A stretch of 64,000 bases of DNA from Trichobilharzia szidati (GCA_944472155.2 OX235279.1:61229564-61293563); one strand, 5' to 3'; positions 38,401-48,413 are shown, counted from the first letter of the stretch. Notes: a model not told the origin generated them from the letters alone. Made by a program: numbers and translations.

Positions 38401-41400
38401 TACCTCATGAACGGCGTCAACGGAAATTCCACAGGTTTTTCGATTCAACTATAACTCCAGTACAGTTTTACCAAAAAAAGTTAGTACAGCTCTTGTATTA
38501 CCGGGGAACATTCAGATGTCGACTTGGGCTTCAACAAAAGCTCCAAGCACCACAAAACAGCTAACCATCCCTAGGCCAGTGGTGTAGTGCGGCAATTTTA
38601 CTGAGTCAATCAGGTACGATCATGAGTTAGTATGGTAAACCACTATTTTAGTCATCGTTAGCATTAGAAATGTGTCATAAACTGACATTCGGTGTACTTC
38701 TACATAAATGGTATGTGGAACCACATAAAAAATTTCCAGGAGAATCCCTGTTCTTACGCAAAATTTTTAAGGATAACTTGAAACTGCCATACCAATGAGT
38801 TCCTACAGATATAATTTGCATAGTGATATTGCATAATATTAAACACCACTTACATGAAATCGTGGTGATCAATGTCATTCGCCATACCAATAGCAAGCAA
38901 TATTACTGCCAAGGCAAAATTCTAAAAGATAAATGGTAAGCTAGATAGACTATTTAGGAATCATGTCGACTGCAGTTTTACCAATCAATCTACTTGGCGA
39001 TGGTTATATGTTTATTAATGGAATAGATAACTGGACCAGAGTTTGAAATGACCTTCAAGTGTCAGTGTCATATGGCACTCGGCAATAAATTCATCTCGCT
39101 CATTTTTAAGATGGAATGGAAATTATCATCAGAGAAGCAACTAGATTGGTGGTGAGCAAATAGGAGACGGGAAGTATACCAAGGCGTTGGAATGGCGCCT
39201 TAATAGTAAGAGTATGTTAAAGTGGTCAGCACATTGTTCTCAGATACGTCAGAAGTACTAGAGGCAGAGTGCAAAACACTTAAAAGACTAATTTTTCAAC
39301 AGCAAGTTATTTTTCTTCCTTATCACAAATTTTTACTGCGCTGAATTTGCAGACCTAGCTTTTTTCAATTATATGCAGTGATGCGGTCGGTCGGTCGGTT
39401 TTCGACATAGAACTTTGCACATATGTGCGGCAGTTCAAGTCGCCACAATCTATGTAGCACGCAAAGCAAGAGAAGGAAGTAGAAGAAATGCATAATATAG
39501 ACAGTAAACAGTGGTGTGAGACAAAGGAATAGTAATAACGGAGAACAAAAGTTTAATTGGAAATCATAAGTCACAAGGAGTGGATGCATCTGAGCCACTG
39601 AGAACGATTTTGAGCCATATCACCAATTGTTTCCAACCATTGGTTTTTACCATCCCGAGGGCCCCAACCAGGAAGTCTACATCTTCCTACGTGGCTTAGA
39701 TTAACTGTTGTGGATTTCATTGATTGGTGCCATGTTTTGGTTTGACCGCCGCTAGCTCTTTTCCAGCCTGACCCTATATCAGCTAACATTGCCCGTCGAG
39801 GAAGGCGATGACTAGGCATACGTAGCACATGTCCTAACCATCTCAGTCGAAGTAATTTCACCGTTTCGTCGATTGATTTCCCCGCCTTACCTAGCACTCG
39901 ACGCCTAACCTCAATATTGCTCACCTTATTATACCACTTCACGCGGGAGATAGAACGCAGACACCTATGGTCGAAGACAGCTAATCTTTTCATGTCTTCT
40001 GCTCTCAATGGCCAGGTCTCACAGCCATAAAGGAGGACGGAGCGGACTGTTGAGCAGTACACACGCCCTTTGGTCGATAGTCGGATATCGCGTCTACGCC
40101 AGAGACGGCGAAAACTGGCGAATGCGAACCTAGCCCTCTGTATTCGTGCTGAAATTTCGTCGGAGATCAACCCGTTGGGGCTGATGGTACTTCCCAAGTA
40201 AGTGAAGCGGTCAACGTGTTCTACCACTTCACTTCCTATTTCTAATCTAGGGGTCGATGAAGTCCAATCCTGCAGCATCATCTTACATTTTATGCAGTGA
40301 TGCAGTTCACTTCGTCCCACTTTTGAGCTGCAACACTCATTGAAAATTGAAGATATAAAAAGATTTGCTTCGGATATTGCTGGTTCATGTCCAATACTAA
40401 GGACAGCATCATTGTTGATGATTAGGTCAGTAGCATAAGGTGGAGAAAAGTTAATTTAATTCATGTCATAACACCAGCTTGTGTGTATTCCTTTACGTTC
40501 TCAGCGGAACTTCAAGCCTTTAGCTTGAAGTTCAAACCAAACCTTCCCTCTTTACCAGTATTATTACTGGCTTAGCGAGGTAAAGGAGTGCATCGGTCAA
40601 CGATCGAACCCCGGATCACATGCGTAGTTGGAGAGCATTCTGCCGCTGGACTACTGACGCAGAAAAATTGCACATATTTTATTGATGGTTTGCTTGTATA
40701 TGATTTGTACTTTTCTATGTCTAAAATCTCCTTTTGAAAGAACGGTTTGGTACCTACGCTCACATACACCCATGTTGTTAAAAGTAATCTAAAACCCTGT
40801 CCCAGTGTTTGCATAAGCGCTGGTGTTGCGAAGACTAGTGAACAACCACTTATCCTAAGTCAGTAAAATACAACAACCTTGATCACACTGCCAGATGCCA
40901 AGTTTTCTCACAGCTTTGGGTCTGTAGTACATAACTTTTTTTAAATGAAGATGTTCAGGAGGTAGATTTTGGACTACCGCTGTCCCACAAAGATCACTTA
41001 TATATGACGTCGAGAGCGCGTGCATAAATCGCAAATTCGCTGAACAAGTACCTCAGCAATTCAGTTTTAGGCACTCAAAAATATAATAGGGATTACGTAG
41101 TGTATACTGTTTTTCTTACCATCCTCGAGTGGAGGCCGAGAACCAGTGGGGTTATACGATGGATAACCTTGACTCAATAGTGCATTAAGTGTGCCATGCG
41201 TCCCCCACCAATGCTCTTACGACCTTCATTTAAGTAGGTATTATGCCAAACAATGTTAGGTAACTTGTACCATTTCTATTGACAAACAGCAGTACAACCT
41301 TACAGCAGGTGAAATTGTTGGAAATCATACGTCGATATTCACGAGATGAATATCGATACAAACACCTCTGCAGTGCACTTTTTAATGAATTCAATCAGTA

Positions 41401-42194
41401 CTATCAGTCTATTGCACATAACGTTTGCACAGGTGTGTACTCGTTTAGATAATCTGCTTGTGTGCGAATTCGCCTAAAATAGGACCGAGAAAACGAATTG
41501 ATGTCTCCTACTACCGCTACAGACAACATAAAACAATCATATGATTACAATGCATACAAGCAGGACCTCGTCTGAAAACATGACGGCCTTAAATTTAACG
41601 CTGTTTACAACCACTAATCTTCCTCTATCCTAACACCACACACTAGCACATGAGCATACACGCCATAGAAGTAGAAGGGTCAAACCAATTAAAGTATGTA
41701 CGGTTACAATGGAGTAGGAAAATTCCTTTAACCAACACCGGAATTAGTTACTCCAAATAATAATAGATGATTTGGAAAAATGTAAATACTCACTTGTCAG
41801 GATTGTGTCTATCTTAACTATGCTTTTTCTTATATCCACGTTCGTAACATTGTCGACTATGATGTCCAGCCACAGGTACACAACTGACACAATGAGTGAC
41901 ATAGAGGACAGGAACAAACTGAATCCACAAGACCCTTGATCTTCATTAAATAAACAAATCCCGTAAACGTAACAACAATTATGCACAATCCCGATGACGA
42001 CCGTCGCCAATACCTATAAGGATCTTCCATTACAGCAAAAGGAATTCATTTACCATACAACTTAAACGAAGAAAAACTTGCGGTTTCCTAACATAGTCGA
42101 AAAATTCTAGTCTGGTCGTACTGTAAATCCAGTCGACCGAAAACATGTCTACTTCAAGGCCGAAGATTGCCCGCTCTTCATTTGACATGGTCAT
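29192..42194 (-). CDS. Synaptogyrin-like MARVEL membrane protein, four coding exons
   Basis: Synaptogyrins are four-pass vesicle membrane proteins of neurons and secretory cells. Joining 42194-42054, 42013-41794, 30094-29946 and 29452-29192 gives 771 nt, 256 residues plus stop. All junctions have GT/AG ends and matching phases (0, 1, 0). Four hydrophobic segments lie at about residues 41-62, 77-100, 112-135 and 158-180. Family hallmarks are the N-terminal RKPQVFLR (family QPQV-R), LFNEDQGSCGF after the first segment (family FN-xx-xAC-xYG), and SLWSFLWLVAFC (family ALWTFLWFVGFC). The cytoplasmic tail is rich in G, P, D and Y and ends GGYQP. Length fits the family (about 200-260). I chose the ATG at 42194; 42188 is an alternative. 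Intron 2 spans about 11.7 kb. Confidence 0.88.
29946..30094 (-). CDS. Synaptogyrin-like exon 3
   Basis: Starts after an ATTGACAG acceptor and ends before GTAAGT, 149 nt. The split serine codon joins ILTS to LWSFLWLVAF, restoring the third membrane segment. It ends with FTFFTMVVW, the fourth. Confidence 0.9.
31330..31945 (+). repeat. GC-rich repeat-like block, possible non-LTR 5' UTR
   Basis: It begins ACTTACTTTACTTTACTTCG and stays GC-rich for about 600 bp in AT-rich surroundings, with sharp edges. It has no long frame. The start resembles 5' regions that I recall from schistosome RTE-like elements. That link is from memory of style and untested. Confidence 0.45.
33460..33984 (-). pseudogene. 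Penelope-like N-terminal region, relic
   Basis: The minus strand reads PKFYTYINNTYGLPTSKLIN, then RFTNHRVFNRRCLKNHIIPK and a coiled-coil-like segment ELHRITVKLNNIRNEIEKLK. The order 'H-xx-F-xx-C-...-IP-K' followed by a coiled coil is typical of the region before the RT in Penelope-like proteins. A stop interrupts it near 33585. There is no RT after it, so it is a fragment. Confidence 0.5.
33955..34037. repeat. Near-perfect hairpin (38-nt arms, 7-nt loop)
   Basis: 33961-33992 pairs with 34000-34031 at 31 of 32 positions around the loop AGTATAA. Six more flanking positions pair with one mismatch. The left arm overlaps the first codons of the Penelope-like relic. Confidence 0.9.
34486..34765 (+). 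repeat. Second SINE type, interrupted by an RTE tail
   Basis: The tRNA-like head has an A-box region ATAACTCACTGGTAACG and a B box GGTTTGAATCT near 34612. The unrelated body continues to about 34765. Between the A and B boxes lies the insertion at 34556-34606. Body and head differ from the other SINE family in the window. Confidence 0.55.
34556..34606 (+). mobile_element. Tiny RTE 3'-end insertion
   Basis: GCACATATGTGCAAAGTTCT and the bases after it, ending in a CAGA repeat, match the 3' end of the RTE element at 39385-40290 (reverse complement of 39385-39430). It is flanked by similar ACCGGG motifs that may be a target-site duplication. It is a severely 5'-truncated copy. Confidence 0.6.
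34990..35815 (-). pseudogene. RTE-like retrotransposon relic (RT core to C-terminus)
   Basis: On the minus strand the order is VHTGVRQSCLLSPMIFLIVV with WIMRQT (RT), LADDS replacing the catalytic YADD, and a spacer ending in TGI. After a stop near 35560 come ITSYTYLCSIVSTTGG, ARIGRARYVFINLKSVW and VKSVLLHGSETC, then a frameshifted WRWITYSLRRPSN and KRRLGRPRVTWRRLCE. This is the order of RTE-type proteins of flatworms. Frames change at least three times, so it is dead. It belongs to a different subfamily from the copy at 1-2300. Confidence 0.75.
36726..37225 (+). pseudogene. Unrecognised decayed coding fragment
   Basis: An open frame of 79 codons (36726-36965) is followed in the same strand near 37085-37210 by a coding-like run containing RQWVPASEIAHEPGMVTVTT and YALLHGGSNFKLNT, with one in-frame TAG. 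I cannot name the family. It could be a retroelement remnant. Confidence 0.3.
39372..39384. repeat. Target-site duplication (left)
   Basis: TATGCAGTGATGC, identical to 40291-40303. Confidence 0.9.
39385..40290 (-). mobile_element. 5'-truncated RTE-like insertion
   Basis: A 906-bp insertion in intron 2, bounded by a perfect 13-bp target-site duplication TATGCAGTGATGC at 39372-39384 and 40291-40303. The 5' cut falls at KCKMMLQDW of the protein. The 3' end is not poly(A) but a CGAC/CCGA repeat, as in many RTE elements. The single open frame across it suggests a fairly recent insertion. Confidence 0.88.
39571..40290 (-). CDS. RTE-like protein, C-terminal fragment
   Basis: This is the C-terminal third of an RTE-like polyprotein. 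It includes a FTYLGSTISPNGLISDEISA block, then RGRVYCSTVRSVLLYGCETW-like sequence (here KGRVYCSTVRSVLLYGCETW), RLRWLGHVLRMPSHRLPRRA and a final GPRDGKNQWLETIGDMAQNR. The frame runs on into the target-site duplication and host DNA up to 40320, so the apparent start codon there (a GTG) is not the element's own. The catalytic RT core is missing. It is unlikely to be expressed on its own. Confidence 0.8.
   Translation of the reverse strand, partial: KCKMMLQDWTSSTPRLEIGSEVVEHVDRFTYLGSTISPNGLISDEISARIQRARFAFASFRRLWRRRDIRLSTKGRVYCSTVRSVLLYGCETWPLRAEDMKRLAVFDHRCLRSISRVKWYNKVSNIEVRRRVLGKAGKSIDETVKLLRLRWLGHVLRMPSHRLPRRAMLADIGSGWKRASGGQTKTWHQSMKSTTVNLSHVGRCRLPGWGPRDGKNQWLETIGDMAQNRSQWLRCIHSL
40291..40303. 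repeat. Target-site duplication (right)
   Basis: TATGCAGTGATGC, identical to 39372-39384. Confidence 0.9.
40487..40660 (-). repeat. SINE copy
   Basis: Minus strand: CTGCGTCAGTAGTCCAGCGG head, B box GGTTCGATCG, then the shared 3' module ending in a CGCTGAGAACGTAAAGGAAT block. A short extra segment (near 40575-40590) separates head and body. Confidence 0.7.
41794..42013 (-). CDS. Synaptogyrin-like exon 2
   Basis: Starts after a TTATAG acceptor and ends before GTGAGT, 220 nt, leaving phase 1. It encodes membrane segments 1 and 2 and the first loop with paired cysteines (NCC and GSCGF). Intron 1 is only 40 bp (42014-42053). Confidence 0.88.
42054..42194 (-). CDS. Synaptogyrin-like exon 1 (coding)
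   Basis: 47 codons from the ATG at 42194, ending in ATG before a GTAAAT donor (phase 0). It encodes the cytoplasmic N-terminus with FFDYVRKPQVFLRLSC entering the first membrane segment. Confidence 0.8.
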
Positions 42195-43130
42195 ATATGC
42201 AAACAAAAACATGTGGAACAGCAAATATCTTATTCAAGTAGAAACTAGGGACAGTTAATGTGAAAGCAAAGCAAAGGGCAGATACTGCATATAAGAATCT
42301 ACCAAAAGGTTGAATGTGACGGCAATACCAGCTATCCCAAACACAAGCCCATCTCTGATAAGTCACCTAAGCATATACACTTCTTCCTAAGGCAGTCTTA
42401 GGTCTAAAACGAAGCAAAGCAAATGTTCGTACAGTACATTATTAAGCCATCAGTTTTACCATCAGATTCTCTTCAGTTGCATAAAACCTAAGATTTACTT
42501 ATGTAATGGAATATTTCCACACTTGAAAGGTTCAAAATGGCTTTTGTTAACAGAGAAACATGTTAATAAAAATGTTCAGAAGGTTCACTCATTTAACATA
42601 TGAAGGATGTTAAGTTTCAGACAAAATGCAAATATGCAGACTTTATGGTTGGACACAAAACATTGATTTGCACAGTCAGGACAACAGGAGAGAAGTTAAT
42701 GATGAGTAATTGTGTAATGAGCTTAGCTCAACCCATAGAAACAGGGAAGTGAATTCGTCAACTCACAAATATGAAGAGGGGTTTAAAGCATCAGATCATG
42801 TAACCAATTTGGACGAAGAGATTAGGCGTTGGGTCACCCAACGTTATTAGTCATAAAAAATTCCTCTCCTCTTGTCCCGATTGTGCAACGCAATGTTCCG
42901 TGGGTACGATAATATAGTTTGCATTTTTGGATTTATCTGAAACTTGACATCCTTCATATGATAAATGAGCGAAACTTCTGAACACCGTTTATTGACATGT
43001 ATCTCTGTTAACAAGAGCGATGTTGAACATTTCAAGTGCAAAAATTCTATATAAGTTAACACAAGTACATCTTAGGTTGTATACAGGCAAACATGCATGC
43101 GGCCCGGACGACGCGCTCATTTATCCCTCT
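42195..43130. other. Upstream of the synaptogyrin-like gene; nothing recognised
   Basis: The 5' UTR and promoter of the minus-strand gene should lie here, but no motif stands out. A minus-strand frame at 42178-42366 overlaps the gene start and is not recognised. Confidence 0.4.
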
Positions 43131-43270
43131 AAGCTGGTTATAAGACCAGTAAAGTGGGAAGGTTGAGCATGACGCCAGCCACTCCATCCCGTTAAAGTAA
43201 ACACCACTGCCACCCGAATTTCAAAGCTCTAGCTTAAAGCCCTACGTTCCACTGGGAATGTAAGGGAACA
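43131..43270 (+). repeat. SINE 3' module at the duplication start
   Basis: TAAGACCAGTAAAGTGGGAA through CCTACGTTCCACTGGGAATG matches the 3' module of the SINE at 28295-28494. The tRNA-like head is not recognisable in this copy. Confidence 0.7.
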
Positions 43271-46152
43271 AAACAAATTTTGTCCAAATCTGGTAAAGTA
43301 TGATTCTGGCGAGTACTGAAGACGTTTACAATCTACTGATTCGCAAGCTTTTACTCAACATGGGAGAAAGCACTATCCTCGATGGCAGCTTATGCCAATA
43401 CGTGAGGTGACCGTTCCTCAGTGGTGTCGTCGATTCATAAAATGTACTCCTTGACTCCATAAAACCAACATTCAGCAATATGTCGTGCATTTGTGGGAGG
43501 AGGAAAAGAAGAGATGGATAGGTTTTCGATTCAGGTCATATAGAACTATGCCACACTATCTACTACCAATTAATCTTTTATGTGAAGGTCATGAAAGAAA
43601 AGTGAATACCACGTAGCAAACTCCGCTGAAAACTCTACGCATTACGCAGGCGCTCCGTAGAATGAAGCCATCACTATTTTAAAAAATTTAGACGTTTAGA
43701 GTTCATGCACGAAGAATTAAGCGAAACGTCAAAAAGTACCAGATATAGATGGATGTTCACGGCACACCTCCAGGTAACAATGGCAAACTAAACTGTGAAT
43801 TATTCTACACTGAAAGTAAAAATTATGTCAAAATCGCTGGAAGTACAAGTATGGCATGACCGATATATATCAGCAAGCATGAATATTGGGCTACCAATTA
43901 TCTATCCATCATCATATTGCATCTAATGTCTCGTTTCAATATCTTTAACCCATTAAAATATAACCTACAATCCTTTGTATACACTCGTGAATATTTAAAA
44001 TGCTTAAAAACTGCGGATTCGCAAACTTCCACAAAACCTAAGAAAAAGAACCATGTTGGGCTGCAACGCGCTTAAAATCACACCCCTGTACACCAGACGA
44101 TCGCTCCTGAGATTATGAGAACAAACTATAGCTCCCTGCCCCGCAAAATTAACTCTCTGCAATCCCTCATGTCCTCCAATATATACCGCAATGCAGGGAT
44201 CATAACTCTTCGGTAAATCTGGCTCCATGACCTATATGATGATAATTTAGACTGTCCAAATGGTTTTAGATTATTCGGAGAAGATTGGCGTAGTTCTAAG
44301 GGGGATTGTGGCAGTGGCGTTGCAACCTTCATCAATCCTCGGCGATGAACGTCAAATAATGTATGTTTCAGACTCTGTAGTGACAAATTTAACTGCCTCA
44401 ATGTTTGCATGTTGACTGAAACACCTGCTGAAGTATAACTGCATATGCATTTCAAACATCCATATTACACATGGATGTAGTCTCTCAGAAATGTCCTCAT
44501 TTGCTGATGAGTTCACTTCCTTTGCTGCAACTCCTTATCAATAGTTACTGGTGACTTCAATTCTTGGGACTTCAGTTTCCTTACATCGCAGGGTCATGAA
44601 AATATTGTCAACTTCTCAACACGGCTAGAAAATACTCTGGGTCTGGGGTTTACAATGACTTTGGCATATTTGGAGCTTGGAAAATGACTCCACTACTTAT
44701 TTCTTATCACTGCATCATACGCATATGGCCCGAAATATATGGAAAGCTGCACAAAGGGTCTTCTTGCACTTTTGGCAAGAAAATACAACATAGATGTTAC
44801 TCCCACGATAATATACAGGATCTAAGGAGCATGTTGAATGATAGTAATTGGGACTTATTTACTGAACAAGTTCCAGATCACACAACCACAAACGTAACAT
44901 GTTACCACAAACACTGCCATGATGTTTGTTGTCCGAAAGAGACACTCCTAAAGTTTAAGCGCCCCTCCCCTTCTTAGCTCAGAAAGCATGGTCGAGAATA
45001 AAAGGAGTTATACAAAATGAAGGACAGTCCTGGTGTTTAGTTACTAAACTCTTTATTTAATCAGAATTGCAGGGATTAAATATGGTCTATGACGAAATGC
45101 TCTAACTGCGCAGAACCTCATCAAATATTTGGAAGATTTTTATCGAAACCACCAGTTGTTAGCAAACAAATGACAATCCTTCTTCAGTTGTTGCTGTCAC
45201 TCTTAATAAGTCTTTCATATGTCGTCCAGCGGATATTATGATCTCAAATTCTTCAACGTAAGGCGGTCTCCTCAAATCACTGGGCTGCCAAGAAGCTTTC
45301 CTCCAAAATGGTTAATTGCATCTGGATTAATTATTGTTTTAACCGTCCAATTATATCAAACGACCTATAAATGAACTTGTGCACTAGTTTAACCTGCTTC
45401 TACGTAAACTTTAGCACTCTGTTTACTGCCGTTGGTCACTTGATCAGCTGATTTCTATAGGCTATGTTTATTGAAAAAACCTCATATTTAGGTAATTATT
45501 TGTCGTTTCATACACTGTTATGCTTGTATTCCTGCTAAAAATCGTTTGAAATGAACCGTTTTTAGCATAAACAGCAAATGATGGTGTCCTTATCCGCCTG
45601 TAATTTGCAGCCAGTATACAAGTAGTTGAAATGCGTACTGTTTCATTAAGAAAATGCCAAATTACTTAAAGACACTCATGATAAGGAATTTTTGTGATGG
45701 TTTCTTGCAGTTCAAAGGATTAGATATCGATATGATAAGGTACGCTAGTTCGTTTTGTTAATTATTTTAACCTCATATGTTGTATACTTTTGCTGATGGG
45801 GCAACAGTAAGGAATAGACACCAACTTCAGACGACCTTGAAACAGCCGATCAGATTCCTCTGGGCGAAAAGTGGAACTTAATTTACAGAGAAGTGTATCT
45901 ACGATATATATGTGAGAAAATGAATCATATGTGGTATATATATCTAATTTGCTGCGAACACTAGTCCCAGATTCTCATAGAAGTGGTTATATACATATCA
46001 AACAAATGTATTCTGTGTTTCTCCAGCTGTAGATACTGATGCTTTACGCCATATATTAGTAAATGAAAGCTATAATTTCGAGAAAATGTTGTCTAAAATT
46101 TCACAAAGTGAAAATAAATCTACCATAGATAACAATAATCTATTCTCATTTT
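43136..46152 (+). repeat. 3017-bp direct duplication, copy 1
   Basis: Matches 51764-54780 at a constant offset of 8628 with no net gap. I noticed only two differences (near 43142, and near 45169 where ATGACAAT reads ATAACAAT in copy 2). It contains a SINE 3' end and a decayed CR1-like element. Confidence 0.93.
44230..45360 (+). pseudogene. Decayed CR1-like retrotransposon (copy 1)
   Basis: In broken plus-strand frames: ATFIHPRR-like, then IVTGDFNSWDFSFLTSQGHE (GDFN of an AP endonuclease, 44550-44561), ENIVNFSTRLENTLGLGFT, and LLISYHCIIR in place of the usual SDH endonuclease motif. YGKLHKGSSCTFGKKIQHRC and NIQDLRSMLNDSNWDLFTEQ follow. This is the endonuclease and pre-RT region of a CR1-type protein; the RT core is absent or too decayed to see. 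The opposite-strand frames here are shadows. Confidence 0.7.
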
Positions 46153-46254
46153 TTACATGAGGGATGCCAGTTTACAGGCATCATCAATTTGATAAATTAC
46201 ATATGCGATTAGTTAGCATATTTAATAATAGTAATTTAACAAAGTACATTTTTT

Positions 46255-46850
46255 CCTACCTGTGTAGGCGTGGATAAGTATTATTTAAATTACATAAATT
46301 TGGTTCATGGTTAAATAATGTGGTTGCAGTCATTTTGTCTATGGGAACAATATGATAACTAGACATTCAATGGAGCACATCAAGAAATATGTAAATATTG
46401 TCTTCGCATTAACAAAAAAACCAAGTATGTTTTGGATGGATTACAAATACTTGAGAAAAAATAAAACTTGAAGTAATTCCCCCATATAACTTTGGTGTGT
46501 ACGGCATCGAGTCTTATTCTTGTGCGTCGGTGGCACAGTGGTTAGGACTCTCGCCGACCATGCACATGGTCCGGGGTTCGATCCCCTGCCGGCGCACACC
46601 CGATATCTATGGTCGGCCTGTAAAATTTGGGCTACCGATATCCACGCTGAAAATTCCATACTTGTACTGAAAACACGGTGTGGAATCAAGCTGTAAATCA
46701 AAATAAAAAAATAAAATAAAAAATCCCAATCGGGTATTAATTTAAAATAAGTGATACACTTGTATAATTTTGCCAGCATTTTCATCGTAACATCACAAGT
46801 GAATTGTACACAATGTAGACTAATAATGGCAGTTTATATATTCTTATAAA
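46255..46850 (+). repeat. Dispersed repeat B, copy 1 (SINE-filled)
   Basis: Similar to 58850-59270, including the stretches GGATAAGTATTATTTAAATT, CAATGGAGCACAT, ATTGTCTTCGCATTAACAAA and GTATTAATTTAAAAT. It is interrupted by a SINE at 46521-46723. A conserved coding-like phrase SMEHIKKY-x-NIVFALTKK is present in both copies. Confidence 0.75.
46521..46723 (+). repeat. tRNA-derived SINE inserted in repeat B
   Basis: The head TGCGTCGGTGGCACAGTGGT, a perfect B box GGTTCGATCC at 46575-46584, the same body as 5801-5987, and an AATAAA-rich tail. Absent from the second copy of repeat B, which acts as the empty site. Confidence 0.85.
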
Positions 46851-46950
46851 CGGGTGTTTTCAAGAAATGCAAGCTATTTTATTAGACACGATCAGTTATG
46901 TTGTAAGATACAATCGTGAAGTATTATAAATCAATACTTTTTTATTGGTA
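46849..46950 (+). repeat. Dispersed repeat C, copy 1
   Basis: TAAACGGGTGTTT ... CAATCGTGAAGTAT matches 50724-50820 in direct orientation at roughly 75% by eye. Confidence 0.6.
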
Positions 46951-47373
46951 TAAAGGTATATTTCACAACTGTAATCCAGGTTACGTCGTGGGGAAATGCA
47001 ATGAGTAATTCACGAGGGAATTGTAAGATATGGGACCAGTAATGTTTGCAGATCATTTGTCATTGTAAGTGGTCGAAAATGAACGTTCTTTATCCTCATT
47101 AAAAGCCACAGAGAAGCTAAAATGGTGAGAGAAAAAAGAAGACAAGTAGCAGAAGCACATATGAAAGCAAACGGAGTCCTCTAGGAGTGGTTTATAAATG
47201 TATATATACATATATATTCTGTGTATTGACTATGATTATGTTGGTACACTAACTAACTAGTCCTGTTATGCTAACTTTTATATTATATGTGAACTAACAT
47301 TAATGTCCTGTGTAGAAATGCTTGTCATGTACTTCCACTAATATTAACATTTATGATTGCAGTTTGTTGTAAC
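46951..47373. other. Nothing recognised
   Basis: AT-rich, with a short TATATATACATATATA run near 47205-47220. Confidence 0.4.
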
Positions 47374-47770
47374 TTATACGTTTAGTGAACCTAAAATATC
47401 TATGTAGGGTGAAAAAGAGGGTGTAGGAGTTAGACACTGGGGTGCATTGTCATCGTTGAGCAGTCTGGTTATTGAGGAGATGGTCACTGCAAGTGCATTT
47501 GCGTCACACGCATTAGCTGGTAGCTTATTCCAAATGACTGAAAACTCATTTAAGAAGACGTTGTACCGCATGTAAGTCTGGCAATGCTCTATAGGAACTA
47601 GGTTGTCATGATTTCTAAGACTGTAACTGATGACAGCGGTAGATTTAGTTATTGACCTGGAAGAGTGCAAGAGAAGATTAGTTAGCTTGTGGTAGAAAAT
47701 AAGGTTTAGCTCGATACATGTTTTCCATAGTGGTTCTAATCTCGGTTTGTCGCAACGTTCAGAGTAATAA
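47374..47770 (-). pseudogene. CR1-like retrotransposon, C-terminal fragment
   Basis: The minus strand reads LEPLWKTCIELNLIFYHKLT, SRSITKSTAVISYSLRNHDN, RYNVFLNEFSVIWNKLP and a final TRLLNDD. This matches the layout of the extreme C-terminus of the CR1-like protein at 61035-64000 (LDPLWTRRLIINLVFFYKVL ... SYDLRNQN ... SKIWNNLP). It is a 3' fragment of a different subfamily with no RT core. Confidence 0.65.
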
Positions 47771-48095
47771 TAATAATAGTTTATTTCTGTGACAGAAACC
47801 AGTAATTTTTACGGGCATGAGACTACATTCTAAACCAAGAGTTCTTGAGGTAAATTGCCGTTGCACTCACTGCAATTTGAGCATCTCACTCTGTCGCAGT
47901 CCACTAAGAATGAACGGGCAGTATTATAAAATACGTTGGACGCATACGTTGTATAATAAAGCCCTAGTTTCACAACAAAAGAAATTGAGATTTAGTGCCT
48001 GCTCAGGACTGTGGTAGCGTTGATTAACCAGTTCAGTAATCGATTGCGAATTCTAAATAGGTACAGCTTCTCAAAGAGAATACTGCCCTAAGTTC

Positions 48096-48413
48096 CTATT
48101 GTAACGAAGACGCTTTGAACCGATTATGACTATGTATTTTCTCGACTTTAACTCCAAAACACCAGTATTCTTTGAACGAATTTATATTGTTTAGCAATTG
48201 AAGCACGATGAATACAAGTCTACAAACAAATGTTTGGTACAAATAAGATTGTAAAGTACTTTTATTCTTATTGTTCTGCCGTCTTCGAACTTGCACATGA
48301 TCGGGTGGGGATATACGTTGTCGCGCCTTAAATCTTCCGCGCTTTTCTCGGCTTTGATTAGCTAGAACAGTGGCGGCTAGTTTGATATTTAATTTGTCCC
48401 TGTTAGTTGACAT
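48096..48413 (-). CDS. Hypothetical frame, uncertain
   Basis: A 105-codon frame with a true ATG at 48413. Only the first 50 residues look protein-like (basic, with REKRGRFKARQRISPPDHVQ); the rest looks like intron. It may be the first exon of a gene transcribed away from the FAR1/SWIM-like gene. No family recognised. Confidence 0.25.
   Translation of the reverse strand: MSTNRDKLNIKLAATVLANQSREKRGRFKARQRISPPDHVQVRRRQNNKNKSTLQSYLYQTFVCRLVFIVLQLLNNINSFKEYWCFGVKVEKIHSHNRFKASSLQ

Larger units (their letters stand above)
30095..41793 (-). other. Intron 2 of the synaptogyrin-like gene, repeat-filled
   Basis: Defined by the GTGAGT donor at 41793 and the AG acceptor at 30096-30095. It contains the GC-rich repeat, Penelope-like relic, hairpin, SINEs and RTE copies listed below. 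The stretches 30095-31329, 31950-33459, 37226-39371 and 40661-41793 contain nothing I recognise. Confidence 0.8.

Noticed and set aside
44004..44455. Minus-strand frames identical in both large duplicates (52632-53083)
   Set aside because: Their identity only reflects the DNA duplication. They are antisense to a recognisable CR1-like endonuclease.
44505..44540. CTGATGAG in the large duplicate as a hammerhead
   Set aside because: No GAAA follows at a usable distance; it is part of the decayed CR1-like coding sequence.
46575..46584. tRNA gene (perfect B box)
   Set aside because: The tRNA-like part runs into a non-tRNA body with an A-rich tail that is repeated elsewhere, so it is a SINE.
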